Source: CAISIP01 sp031367285
GTDB lineage: Bacteria > Pseudomonadota > Gammaproteobacteria > Burkholderiales > Burkholderiaceae_C
Direction of reading: 5' to 3'
DNA length: 30,336 nucleotides
Assembly: GCA_031367285.1 (NCBI GenBank)
Contig: JANLPN010000389.1
Span: forward strand, 1-30,336
The position numbers and the translations under genes are program-made. The notes under the pieces were generated by a model. The model was not told the origin of the DNA and made no database searches. It was given only the letters and a program-made list of their open reading frames with translations. This document shows positions 9,472 through 16,633 of this stretch, one piece after another. Numbering within the stretch: the first letter of the stretch is position 1; the number at the start of each line of letters is the position of its first letter.

Positions 9472-9830
9472 TGGAAGCTACCCAAAATGGTGGCCAGCCG
9501 CAAGACGGTGAAATTGCCGTCACGCACCTGGGCGTCCACACGCCGGAAACTCGGATTGGGCGTAGGCACCACGGACAACACGCCGCTAAACACACGCCCC
9601 GCCTGCTCGCAGGGAAAACTGGAGTCACCCAGCGGCGGCATCAGCCCGGACAGGCGCAGCCGGACCAGCTCGTTTTCCGCGCAGATCTGCGCCAGCAGCA
9701 CATCGGACTGGCGCAGCGCGTTGTTGGTCAAGGCCATCGTCGCCTGCAGCCCGGACACCAGAGCGACGGCCACGATGCCCAGTGCAACCAGTATCTCGAT
9801 CAGCGTGAATCCGCGGCCGTTGACGATCAT
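9468..9830 (-). CDS. gspI: Type II secretion minor pseudopilin GspI
   Basis: A 120-residue minor pseudopilin. The ATG at 9830 gives MIVNGRG followed by FTLIEILVALGIVAVAL, a prepilin leader of seven residues with Glu at mature position 5. Downstream, the stretch ALTNNALRQSDVLLAQICAENE matches the usual GspI helix. The ATG overlaps the gspH stop as ATGA. GspI, GspJ, GspK and GspH form the pseudopilus tip complex. Confidence 0.95.
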   Translation of the reverse strand: MIVNGRGFTLIEILVALGIVAVALVSGLQATMALTNNALRQSDVLLAQICAENELVRLRLSGLMPPLGDSSFPCEQAGRVFSGVLSVVPTPNPSFRRVDAQVRDGNFTVLRLATILGSFQ

Positions 9831-10363
9831 GGACCGGTACCGGCCAAACCATCGGGCCCGGAAGCCGCCACGGCAAACCCCCGCAGCCCATCGGTCGCGA
9901 TGCGCAGGCTGTTGCCAGCCTGCACCAGCACAATTTGCTGGCGTTGAATAATCGGTTCCGGGCCCAGACTCAGCACAGCACTGTCGCGCACCGATATACC
10001 TTGCGCCAGCCACGGTGTAACGCTGCCGGATGCTGTTGTATCTGCCGTGGCACGGCCGGCCGCGACCCGCTGCGCGGGCAAACCAACGAACTCGAACCCT
10101 TGGGGCGTGGCATGCCAGTACACCGGCAAGCCCATGGCCCGCGACTGCGCGCGCGCGGCCTCCAGCAAGGCCACCAGGCGCTGCGCTTCCCGCTCCAGTT
10201 GGGTCTGCCCCGCGTCTCTCAGGGAAAAGGCCACTCCGGCACTTGCCATGGCGATGATGCTCACCACCAGCAGCAGCTCCATCAGCGTAAATCCACGCTG
10301 GGTGGCCACGCCCGGCGCGCGACCGGTGGTGCGGTCCGCGGACTTACTGCCAGGAGCCCACAT
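9827..10363 (-). CDS. gspH: Type II secretion minor pseudopilin GspH
   Basis: A 178-residue minor pseudopilin. The processing site TQRG followed by FTLMELLLVVSIIAMASAG has Glu at mature position 5. The C-terminal globular part begins LEREAQRLVALLEAARAQSRAMG, the common GspH helix. The ATG chosen at 10363 lies inside the last codons of gspG, a 20-bp overlap. It gives a leader of about 23 residues, long for a pseudopilin, so a later non-ATG start such as a GTG near 10300 is possible. Confidence 0.9.
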   Translation of the reverse strand: MWAPGSKSADRTTGRAPGVATQRGFTLMELLLVVSIIAMASAGVAFSLRDAGQTQLEREAQRLVALLEAARAQSRAMGLPVYWHATPQGFEFVGLPAQRVAAGRATADTTASGSVTPWLAQGISVRDSAVLSLGPEPIIQRQQIVLVQAGNSLRIATDGLRGFAVAASGPDGLAGTGP

Positions 10364-10796
10364 CGGCGTTCTTGCCTTCCCCGCCCGCCTGTCCGTCGGC
10401 GCCAAAAGACAACACGTCAACCTCGCCCTTGATGCCTGGATTCAGATACTGGTAGGGGTTGTTCCACGGATCGTTGGGCAATTTGTCGAGGTAGGGTTTC
10501 CAGTTGGGCGGGACCGGCCCCTGGGTGGGTTTGGCCACCAGCGCCGCCAGCCCCTGTTCGGCGCTCGGATACCGCTGGTTATCCAGCTTGTACAGCTTGA
10601 GCGCCTGCATGAGGTTGTTGACGTCGGTTTTTGCCGCCGTGGCACGCGCGTCGTCGGCCCGTTCCAGCACATTGGGCACGATCAGCGCGGCCAGGACACC
10701 GATGATGACCAGCACCACCATCAATTCAATCAGCGTGAAGCCACGGCGCCCGGCGCGCCGGGCCTGCGCGCGCCGGTAGGCGAAGTTGTTTGTCAT
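10344..10796 (-). CDS. gspG: Type II secretion major pseudopilin GspG
   Basis: A 150-residue major pseudopilin. The leader MTNNFAYRRAQARRAGRRG is followed by FTLIELMVVLVIIGVLAALIVPNVL, then the highly conserved GspG body: ALKLYKLDNQRYPSAEQGLAALV, YLDKLPNDPWNNPYQYLNPG and the calcium-site region DVLSFGADGQAGGEGKNADVGSW. It is the first gene of the leftward gsp operon and is divergent from gspC, with 60 bp between the two start codons. I cannot point to a convincing promoter for it. Confidence 0.97.
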   Translation of the reverse strand: MTNNFAYRRAQARRAGRRGFTLIELMVVLVIIGVLAALIVPNVLERADDARATAAKTDVNNLMQALKLYKLDNQRYPSAEQGLAALVAKPTQGPVPPNWKPYLDKLPNDPWNNPYQYLNPGIKGEVDVLSFGADGQAGGEGKNADVGSWQ

Positions 10797-10856
10797 GTGG
10801 ATTCCATGGTGGGGGCCCCATGCAGAAGCCCCACGTGCGCTGAATGATAATGGCGC

Positions 10857-11414
10857 ATGGCTGGCAAATGGGTTTCAAGGACTTTGACTTTGTCAGTATG
10901 GGCGCTCGCGGCCCTGTCTGCGACCTACTGGGTGCTCAAGTTTGCCGGCGCCAATTCTCCTTCGGTCAGTGTGGCCAGCGTCGCCGGACCGGCGCCGGCC
11001 AGCGACCCGGTGAATATCGCCAAAGTGTTTGGCCCGCCCGTGGCAGTGGCTTCCGCGCCGCTTCCCAATACACCCCCGGCCATCGACCCCAGCGCGCGTT
11101 TCTCGCTGCTCGGCGTGGTGGCCGACCGTGGCAATGCGGGTGTAGCCCTGATATCCGTGGAAGGCAAGGCTGCGCGCCCGTACCGCGTGGGCAGCCAGAT
11201 AACCGATACCTACCTGCTCAAGAGCGTTTCAACGCGTTCGGCCACGCTGGCCCCGCTGGCAGCCGATGGCGCCGGATTTACGCTGGAACTGCCGCGAACA
11301 GCCTCAGGCGCACCCCTGCCTGTGCCCGCTTCATCCCCAGCGGCGCAGCCCGCCCAAATACCGCAACCCAACCAGACTCCGCGGCCTCCTCGAACACGCG
11401 CATCGGCCGTGTGA
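10857..11414 (+). CDS. gspC: Type II secretion protein GspC, PDZ-less form
   Basis: A 185-residue bitopic inner-membrane protein that connects the secretin to the inner-membrane complex. One membrane helix is at about residues 10-28. A homology-region domain follows at about 50-145, with KVFGPPV, FSLLGVVADRGNAGVALISVEGK and VGSQITDTYLLKSVS. The C-terminus is a Pro/Ala-rich tail (about 148-185) in place of the PDZ or coiled-coil domain found in enteric GspC. It is transcribed divergently from gspG. The ATG at 10857 has no clear Shine-Dalgarno sequence. A GATAAT hexamer at 10846-10851 would place a transcription start almost at the ATG, so a leaderless message is possible but unproven. Confidence 0.9.
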   Translation: MAGKWVSRTLTLSVWALAALSATYWVLKFAGANSPSVSVASVAGPAPASDPVNIAKVFGPPVAVASAPLPNTPPAIDPSARFSLLGVVADRGNAGVALISVEGKAARPYRVGSQITDTYLLKSVSTRSATLAPLAADGAGFTLELPRTASGAPLPVPASSPAAQPAQIPQPNQTPRPPRTRASAV

Positions 11415-11491
11415 CGCGCACGGTGTACAAGCCGCCGCCGGTATCCGTCAAGTGGGTTCAACAAGACTGGCGTGGGTACCGCAACAAAGAA

Positions 11492-11505
11492 TTCAGTATA
11501 CTGAA
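11492..11505. promoter_or_regulatory. Perfect 14-bp palindrome with GTATAC core overlapping a -10 hexamer
   Basis: TTCAGTATACTGAA is its own reverse complement over all 14 bases. It contains TATACT at 11497-11502, the best -10 match upstream of the binding-protein gene; no good -35 lies 16-18 bp before it. GTATAC-centred palindromes are typical operators of GntR/FadR-type (FCD) regulators. A repressor bound here would cover the polymerase site of the ABC operon. No regulator gene is adjacent, so which protein binds is unknown. Confidence 0.5.
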
Positions 11506-11512
11506 CTGATGC

Positions 11513-11529
11513 CGCCCCATCTTGGGGCG
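11513..11529 (+). other. Short GC hairpin in the leader of the ABC operon
   Basis: CGCCCC and GGGGCG form a perfect six-base-pair stem around the loop ATCTT. If transcription starts about seven bases after the TATACT hexamer, this hairpin would lie at the extreme 5' end of the message, 41 bases before the start codon. No T-run follows, so it is unlikely to be an intrinsic terminator. It could stabilise the transcript or be chance in GC-rich DNA. Confidence 0.3.
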
Positions 11530-11570
11530 CCGGTGTGTACTTTGTGTGCAACTTCGTGAGGAGAGACTAT

Positions 11571-13076
11571 ATGTTTGGAATGAAAAACCGGCGCGTGGCT
11601 GCCATTCTTGGACTCCTGCTGACGGCGCTGGTGTCCAGCCCCTTGCTGGCCAAAGACAAGTTCACAGTGGATCTGGTGAACGAGCCTTCCTCGCTCGACC
11701 CGCAGGTGCAGTGGAACCCGGACAGTTACGCCGTCTACCGCAACATCTTCGACAACCTGATCACGCGTAACGACAAGGGTGAGATCGTGCCCCAGATCGC
11801 AACGTCCTGGAAACAGATCTCGGACACCGTGGTCGAGTTCCAGATACGCGGTGATGCGGTTTTCCACGACGGTCAGAAGCTGACGCCCGAAGACGTGGCC
11901 TTCAGCGTGCGGCGCATCACCGACCCCAAGTTCGGCAGCCCGCAGCTGGGCCAGTTCGACAAGATCATCAAGGCCGACCCGGCCGGCGCCAACGCGGTGC
12001 GGCTGACCACCAGCGGCCCCTATCCGGCGCTGCTGGCGCAGCTGGTCAAGCTGTCCATCGTACCCAAACACGTGGTGGAAGCCGTTGGCAAGGACGCTTT
12101 CAACCTCAAGCCGGTTGGCAGTGGTCCCTATGTGTTCCAGAGCTGGCAACGCGGGGTGCAGGTCACGCTGGTGCGCAACGACAAATACTGGGGTACCAAG
12201 GGTCCGTTCCCGACCGCGGTGTTCCGCGCCGTACCGGATGCCGCAACCCGTGTCGCCAACCTGCAGGCAGGGGCCAGCGACCTGGCCGTCACGCTCAACT
12301 CCGACCTGGCGGCGCAGCTCAAGGGATCACCCAAGGCCAAGGTACTTTCGGTGCCGACGGAACGTGTCGCCTACCTGCGCCTGAACGCCACGAAACCTCC
12401 TTTCGACAATGACAAAGTTCGTCAGGCGGTTGCGCTGGCGGTGGACAAGGCCAGCCTGGTCGAGGGTATTCTGGGAGGTTACGACAAACCGGTGAGCCAG
12501 ATGCTGATCCCCGCCCATGCGGGGTGGACGCCGGACCTGCCGGCGGCTCCTTATGACCTCAAGAAGGCGCAAGCCCTGATCAAGGACGCGGGGCCGGCCG
12601 CCAAGGTGGAGATTGAGCTCGCGACGTCGCCGGTGTTCGACCAGCGTATCGTGCAGGCGCTGCAGCAAATGCTGGTTGAGGCCGGCCTCAACGTGAAGAT
12701 CAATATGTCGGACATGGCGAACTACCTCAAGCGTGCGCAAAGCAGCCCCGACATTGTTCCAGCGCTGAGCTTTGGCCGCTGGTCCTGCGCCTGCCTGGAT
12801 GCCGATGGCGTGTTGTTCCCGTTGCTGCACAAGAGCAGTTCCTGGTCGGCCTACCGCAATCCCAAGGTGGACACCATGCTGGAGGATGCACGCCAGACCC
12901 TGGACGGGAAAAAACGCGTGGACGCCTACCGCGGCGTCAATCTGGCCGTCATACAGGACGTGCCCCTGGTCCCGCTCTACCAAAGCGCCGCCATCTATGG
13001 CTCCGCACGCGGGCTTGAATGGCAGCCAACACCCGATGAAAGCCTGTTTCTGAACCGCATGAGCTTCAAGGACTAA
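11571..13076 (+). CDS. Periplasmic solute-binding protein of a peptide-type ABC transporter
   Basis: A 501-residue SBP_bac_5 (DppA/OppA/NikA cluster) protein. The ATG at 11571 follows a good Shine-Dalgarno (GAGGAG, about eight bases upstream). It starts a Sec signal peptide, MFGMKNRR then a hydrophobic run to PLLAKDK, with probable cleavage after LLA (about residue 26). The family pattern is clear: EPSSLDPQVQWN near the mature N-terminus, NIFDNLI, KLTPEDVAFSVRRITDP, NAVRLTTSGPYPALLAQL, GSGPYVFQSW, VRNDKYWG and RQAVALAVDKASLVEG. It is the first gene of an operon with two permeases, three enzymes and two ATPases. The ligand cannot be read from the sequence; the operon enzymes suggest an amide-bonded compound, not necessarily a peptide. 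Confidence 0.93.
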   Translation: MFGMKNRRVAAILGLLLTALVSSPLLAKDKFTVDLVNEPSSLDPQVQWNPDSYAVYRNIFDNLITRNDKGEIVPQIATSWKQISDTVVEFQIRGDAVFHDGQKLTPEDVAFSVRRITDPKFGSPQLGQFDKIIKADPAGANAVRLTTSGPYPALLAQLVKLSIVPKHVVEAVGKDAFNLKPVGSGPYVFQSWQRGVQVTLVRNDKYWGTKGPFPTAVFRAVPDAATRVANLQAGASDLAVTLNSDLAAQLKGSPKAKVLSVPTERVAYLRLNATKPPFDNDKVRQAVALAVDKASLVEGILGGYDKPVSQMLIPAHAGWTPDLPAAPYDLKKAQALIKDAGPAAKVEIELATSPVFDQRIVQALQQMLVEAGLNVKINMSDMANYLKRAQSSPDIVPALSFGRWSCACLDADGVLFPLLHKSSSWSAYRNPKVDTMLEDARQTLDGKKRVDAYRGVNLAVIQDVPLVPLYQSAAIYGSARGLEWQPTPDESLFLNRMSFKD

Positions 13077-13105
13077 ACAGGCAAGCGCGCAGGTCGGCGC
13101 CCGCC

Positions 13106-14035
13106 ATGCAGCGTTTTTTGCTTCGCCGGTGCGCCCAGGTATTTGTTACCTTGTTCGGCGTCATCAGCCTGATATTTTTCCTGCAGCGTCTCACCGGCGA
13201 CCCGACCTATCTGCTGGTTCCGGAGACCGCCACCCAGGCCGACATCGAAGCCATGCGCCATACGCTGGGTTTCGACCGACCGCTGGTGGTGCAGTACCTG
13301 TCCTTCCTGAAGCAGATCGCGAGTTTCGATCTCGGCCAGTCGGTGATCCAGAACGTCCCGGTTTCGACCATCATCGCCTCCCGCCTGCCCTACACGCTGC
13401 AACTCGCGGCCGGGGCGCTGCTCGTGGCCTGCGGCATCGGAATTCCGGTCGGCGTGGTATTGGCGCTGTTTCGCGAGACCGCGGTCGCGCGGGTGTTGGC
13501 CGGCTTGGTGTTCGCGGCGCAAAGCATGCCGACCTTCTGGAGCGGCATCCTGCTCATCATGGTTTTTGCGGTCACGCTGGGCTGGCTGCCGCCCTCCTCG
13601 ATTGGCGGCTTCGAGAACCTGATCATGCCGTCGGTCGCACTGGGGCTCTTGAGCATGGCGACGTTCGCCCGTATCACCCGCACCTCCGTACTGGACGAGT
13701 TGACCCGCGACTACGTGCGCAGTGCCCGGGCGCGCGGGGCGTCCACCACACGCCTGCTGGTACGGCATCTGGCGCGGAATGCCTCAATTCCGGTCATTAC
13801 GGTGGCGGCCATAGAGATATCGAACCTGCTCGCGGGGGCCGTAATCGTGGAGACCGTATTTGCCTGGCCGGGCCTGGGACAGGTCACCGTGCAGTCCATA
13901 CTTGCGCGCGACTTCATGGTCGTGCAGGGCGTGGTGCTGATGGGCGCCTTTGTGACCATCGCGCTCAATCTTGTGGCCGATCTTCTGTACAGCGCGGTTG
14001 ATCCGCGCATCCGCCTGGACGGGATCCGGCGATGA
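13106..14035 (+). CDS. ABC transporter permease, DppB type
   Basis: A 309-residue inner-membrane permease with the DppB/OppB opening MQRFLLRRCAQVFVTLFGVISLIFFLQRLTGDP, a first membrane helix and then a periplasmic region with ETATQADIEAMRHTLGFDRP. About six helices follow. The cytoplasmic EAA loop is DYVRSARARGASTTRLLVRH, and the end is DLLYSAVDPRIRLDG. It starts 29 bp after the binding-protein gene with only a weak ribosome site, and it overlaps the next permease by four bases. Confidence 0.95.
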   Translation: MQRFLLRRCAQVFVTLFGVISLIFFLQRLTGDPTYLLVPETATQADIEAMRHTLGFDRPLVVQYLSFLKQIASFDLGQSVIQNVPVSTIIASRLPYTLQLAAGALLVACGIGIPVGVVLALFRETAVARVLAGLVFAAQSMPTFWSGILLIMVFAVTLGWLPPSSIGGFENLIMPSVALGLLSMATFARITRTSVLDELTRDYVRSARARGASTTRLLVRHLARNASIPVITVAAIEISNLLAGAVIVETVFAWPGLGQVTVQSILARDFMVVQGVVLMGAFVTIALNLVADLLYSAVDPRIRLDGIRR

Positions 14036-14895
14036 CCACAGCCGTGATACCAGCCGTGCCGCGACAAACTACCAGGCGCCCGCGTGCCGGCCTCTGGATA
14101 CCCGTGCTGCTGGTCGCGCTGTTTGTGCTGGCGGCAGTCCTGGCGCCGCTCATCGCGCCTTATGACCCGAACGCCCAGAACCTGCTGGGCCGCATGAAAG
14201 CGCCGGGCACCACCTCACGCGCCTTCCACTACCTGCTGGGCAGCGACGAACTGGGCCGCGATCTGGTCACACGGTTGATTTATGGCGCGCGGGTTTCGCT
14301 GGCGGTTGCTTTTGCCGCCGCCATACTGTCCGGGACGGTGGGGGTAGTGCTGGGCATGCTGGCCGCCTACCTGCGCGGCTGGGTCGAAGTAGTGGTGATG
14401 CGGGTGGTCGACGTGTTCCTGTCCATCCCGGCGATTCTGCTGGCCATCATTACGGTGGCCGTGCTTGGCCCCGGCCTGGTCAACGTCATCGTGGTGCTCG
14501 CGCTCACGCGCTGGCCGCGATATGCGCGTGTTGCCTACGGCCAGACACTGGGCATCGCCAATACGCCGTACGTGCGGCTGGCGACGCTGATGGGCGCCGG
14601 ACCTTTGCGTATCCTGTTCCGCCATGTATTGCCCAACATCATCGGCGCGGTGACCGTGGTGGCGACACTCGAATTCGGGCTGATGGTGCTGTTCGAGGCA
14701 GGTCTTTCCTTTCTGGGCATGGGCGTACAACCACCTACCGCCAGTTGGGGATCGATGCTCAGCACGGGCCGGAACTATCTGGCGACCGCCTGGTGGATAG
14801 CGACCTTCCCCGGCCTGTGCCTGTTCCTGCTGGTGCTGGCCATCAATCTGATTGGCGACGATCTGCGCGACCGCTTCGACCCGCGCCTGCAATAA
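14032..14895 (+). CDS. ABC transporter permease, DppC type
   Basis: A 287-residue inner-membrane permease of the DppC/OppC class. The N-terminal helix is followed by PYDPNAQNLLGRMKAPG, then HYLLGSDELGRDLVTRLIYGARVSL, the standard signature of this family. The EAA loop region is YVRLATLMGAGPLRILFRHVLPN, and the C-terminal part has FEAGLSFLGMGVQPPTASWGSML. The ATG at 14032 overlaps the stop of the first permease (ATGA), indicating coupled translation. It pairs with the DppB-type protein to form the channel, driven by the two ATPases at the end of the operon. Confidence 0.95.
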   Translation: MTTAVIPAVPRQTTRRPRAGLWIPVLLVALFVLAAVLAPLIAPYDPNAQNLLGRMKAPGTTSRAFHYLLGSDELGRDLVTRLIYGARVSLAVAFAAAILSGTVGVVLGMLAAYLRGWVEVVVMRVVDVFLSIPAILLAIITVAVLGPGLVNVIVVLALTRWPRYARVAYGQTLGIANTPYVRLATLMGAGPLRILFRHVLPNIIGAVTVVATLEFGLMVLFEAGLSFLGMGVQPPTASWGSMLSTGRNYLATAWWIATFPGLCLFLLVLAINLIGDDLRDRFDPRLQ

Positions 14896-14914
14896 CCACT
14901 ATTTCGGGAACATC

Positions 14915-15706
14915 ATGGATTTCTTTTCTGACCTGGCCGGCAAACGCGTGGTGGTAACCGGGGCCTGCGGCGTCATCGGGCGCTGGATCGTGCAGGCGTT
15001 CCAGGAAGCCGGTTGCGAACTCTGCCTGACCGACGCGCGAGCAGCCGAACTTGAAGCCCAGGCGACGCAGGTCGGCCTGGGCGGCAAGAGTTTTGCCTGG
15101 GTGGCCGACCTCACCAACGAGGCATCGATCAACACGCTGATCGCCGAGATCGGCACGCGCTGGGGCAGCGCCGACGTACTGGTGAACAACGCCGGGGTTT
15201 ATCCGAGTGGTTTTCTGCTGGACATCTCGACCGAAGAGTTCGACCGGATTTTTTCCATCAACCTGCGCGCGCCCTACCTGCTCACAAAAGGCATGGCACT
15301 GCAGATGGTCCGGCGAAAGGTCAAAGGCTCCATCATCAATATCTCGTCCGGTGCGTCGCGCAAGATGCGCCGCACCGTCGTGCCGTACTGCACTTCAAAG
15401 ACGGCGCTGGACCGGCTGACCAAGGGCTTTGCCATCGAGCTGGCCGAGTTCGGTATCCGTGCGAACACGCTGGAACCGGGCTTCGTGGCCGGCAGTACGG
15501 TCAGTGCGCTGACCGACACCCACGTGAAGAACACGGTGGCGGCCATTCCCCTGGGACGGCCGACTTCACTGGCGGACGTACGCAATGGCCTGTTCTACCT
15601 GGCCAGCGAAGCCTCCTCCTTTGTGACCGGCTCCACACTTACCATCGATGGCGGCAATTCCATTGGTTCGCTCGACGTGCACCAGGCCAAGAAAAATCCG
15701 CTCTGA
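14915..15706 (+). CDS. Short-chain dehydrogenase/reductase (SDR), classical type
   Basis: A 263-residue cytoplasmic oxidoreductase. The cofactor motif TGACGVIG is at 15-22. An acidic residue after the second strand (D40) favours NAD(H) over NADP(H). NNAG is at 91-94, the catalytic Ser at about 145 (NISSGAS), and Y158-x3-K162 (YCTSK) completes the active site. The end carries SFVTGSTLTIDGG, normal for glucose 1-dehydrogenase/FabG-like SDRs. The ATG at 14915 has a GGGA element six bases upstream. The gene lies inside the ABC operon, 19 bp after the second permease and 9 bp before the CE4 enzyme, so it probably oxidises or reduces the imported compound or its breakdown product. The substrate is unknown. 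Confidence 0.92.
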   Translation: MDFFSDLAGKRVVVTGACGVIGRWIVQAFQEAGCELCLTDARAAELEAQATQVGLGGKSFAWVADLTNEASINTLIAEIGTRWGSADVLVNNAGVYPSGFLLDISTEEFDRIFSINLRAPYLLTKGMALQMVRRKVKGSIINISSGASRKMRRTVVPYCTSKTALDRLTKGFAIELAEFGIRANTLEPGFVAGSTVSALTDTHVKNTVAAIPLGRPTSLADVRNGLFYLASEASSFVTGSTLTIDGGNSIGSLDVHQAKKNPL

Positions 15707-15715
15707 GGCCCCGAC

Positions 15716-16633
15716 ATGGCATCCGCAAACACCCGATCTTCTCCCTGGCCGTCCTACGTCTGGCCACAGGGGCGCAGCAGCGCGTTCTGCTTCACGGTGG
15801 ACGTGGACGCCCATTCCCCCCTGCTGTGGAATCTGCGCGAGCAGGCACCCTCGCCGCTGGTCGGCCATCTGGAACAAAGGTCGTTCGGGCCACGCGTGGG
15901 TATCTGGCGCCTGCTCGATCTGCTGGAACGCTTCGGCATCCAGGGTTCGTTTTTTGTGCCGGGTGTCGTGGCCCAGACCTACCCGGAACTGCTGCCGGCC
16001 TTTGTGGAGCGCGGCCACGAAATAGGGCTGCACGGCTACTTCCACGAGATCGTGGCGCACGTGTCGGATGCCGAGTTCACGGGTGCGCTCGATGCTTCAC
16101 TGGAAATCTTCCACCGCCAGGTCGGTCTGGTACCCAGGGGTTTTCGTTCGCCCGCCTGGGAAATGACGGCACACATGATGTCCGAGATCAAGGCGCGCGG
16201 CATGTACGACAGTTCCCTGTCCGGTTTCGACAACCCCTACACGATTGGCGGAGTGGTCGAGGTACCGGTGCAATGGGCCATCGACGACGCGATTTATTTC
16301 AAGTTCCTTGGCGGCGGAGTCGATCAGTGGCCGCCCTCAGCCCCCGGGCCGGTGCTCGAAACCTGGACCAGTGAATGGGAGATGCTGCACGCCGACGGCG
16401 GCTTGCTGATGCTCACCGTGCATGACTGGATCGCGGGCCGTGCACACCGCATCCGCTTGCTCGAACAACTGCTGCAGCGTGTCCAACAGGAGCCGGGCGC
16501 CTGGATAACCACCGTGGGGGAGGTGGCGGCCTACCACGCCAACTCCGTCAACAAAGACCGATTCACCGTGCCCCTGCGTACGCCCGACCCGATCGCCGGG
16601 CGCCGCTTTGCGCAGGGTATGGGGAGGCCCTAG
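15716..16633 (+). CDS. CE4/NodB-fold amidohydrolase (polysaccharide deacetylase family, PgdA/imidase-like)
   Basis: A 305-residue protein with no signal peptide, so cytoplasmic. NodB-fold motifs in order: TVDVDA with D29 and D31, HGYFHE with metal ligands H106 and H110, RSPAW (R144), and VHDW with H236. The phrase SFFVPGVVAQTYPELLPAFVERGHEIGLHGY is the form seen in the group that holds H. pylori PgdA, PuuE-type allantoinases and bacterial cyclic imidases, as I recall it. Members of that group often cleave small cyclic amides and imides, not polymers. A cytoplasmic location inside an uptake operon fits a small-molecule amide substrate better than a cell-wall polymer. The start has GAGG seven bases upstream; the stop TAG is directly followed by the next ATG. 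Confidence 0.88.
   Translation: MASANTRSSPWPSYVWPQGRSSAFCFTVDVDAHSPLLWNLREQAPSPLVGHLEQRSFGPRVGIWRLLDLLERFGIQGSFFVPGVVAQTYPELLPAFVERGHEIGLHGYFHEIVAHVSDAEFTGALDASLEIFHRQVGLVPRGFRSPAWEMTAHMMSEIKARGMYDSSLSGFDNPYTIGGVVEVPVQWAIDDAIYFKFLGGGVDQWPPSAPGPVLETWTSEWEMLHADGGLLMLTVHDWIAGRAHRIRLLEQLLQRVQQEPGAWITTVGEVAAYHANSVNKDRFTVPLRTPDPIAGRRFAQGMGRP

Noticed and set aside
11513..11529. The GC hairpin as a terminator for gspC.
   Set aside because: No T-run follows, and it lies downstream of the likely operon promoter, about 100 bp past the gspC stop.
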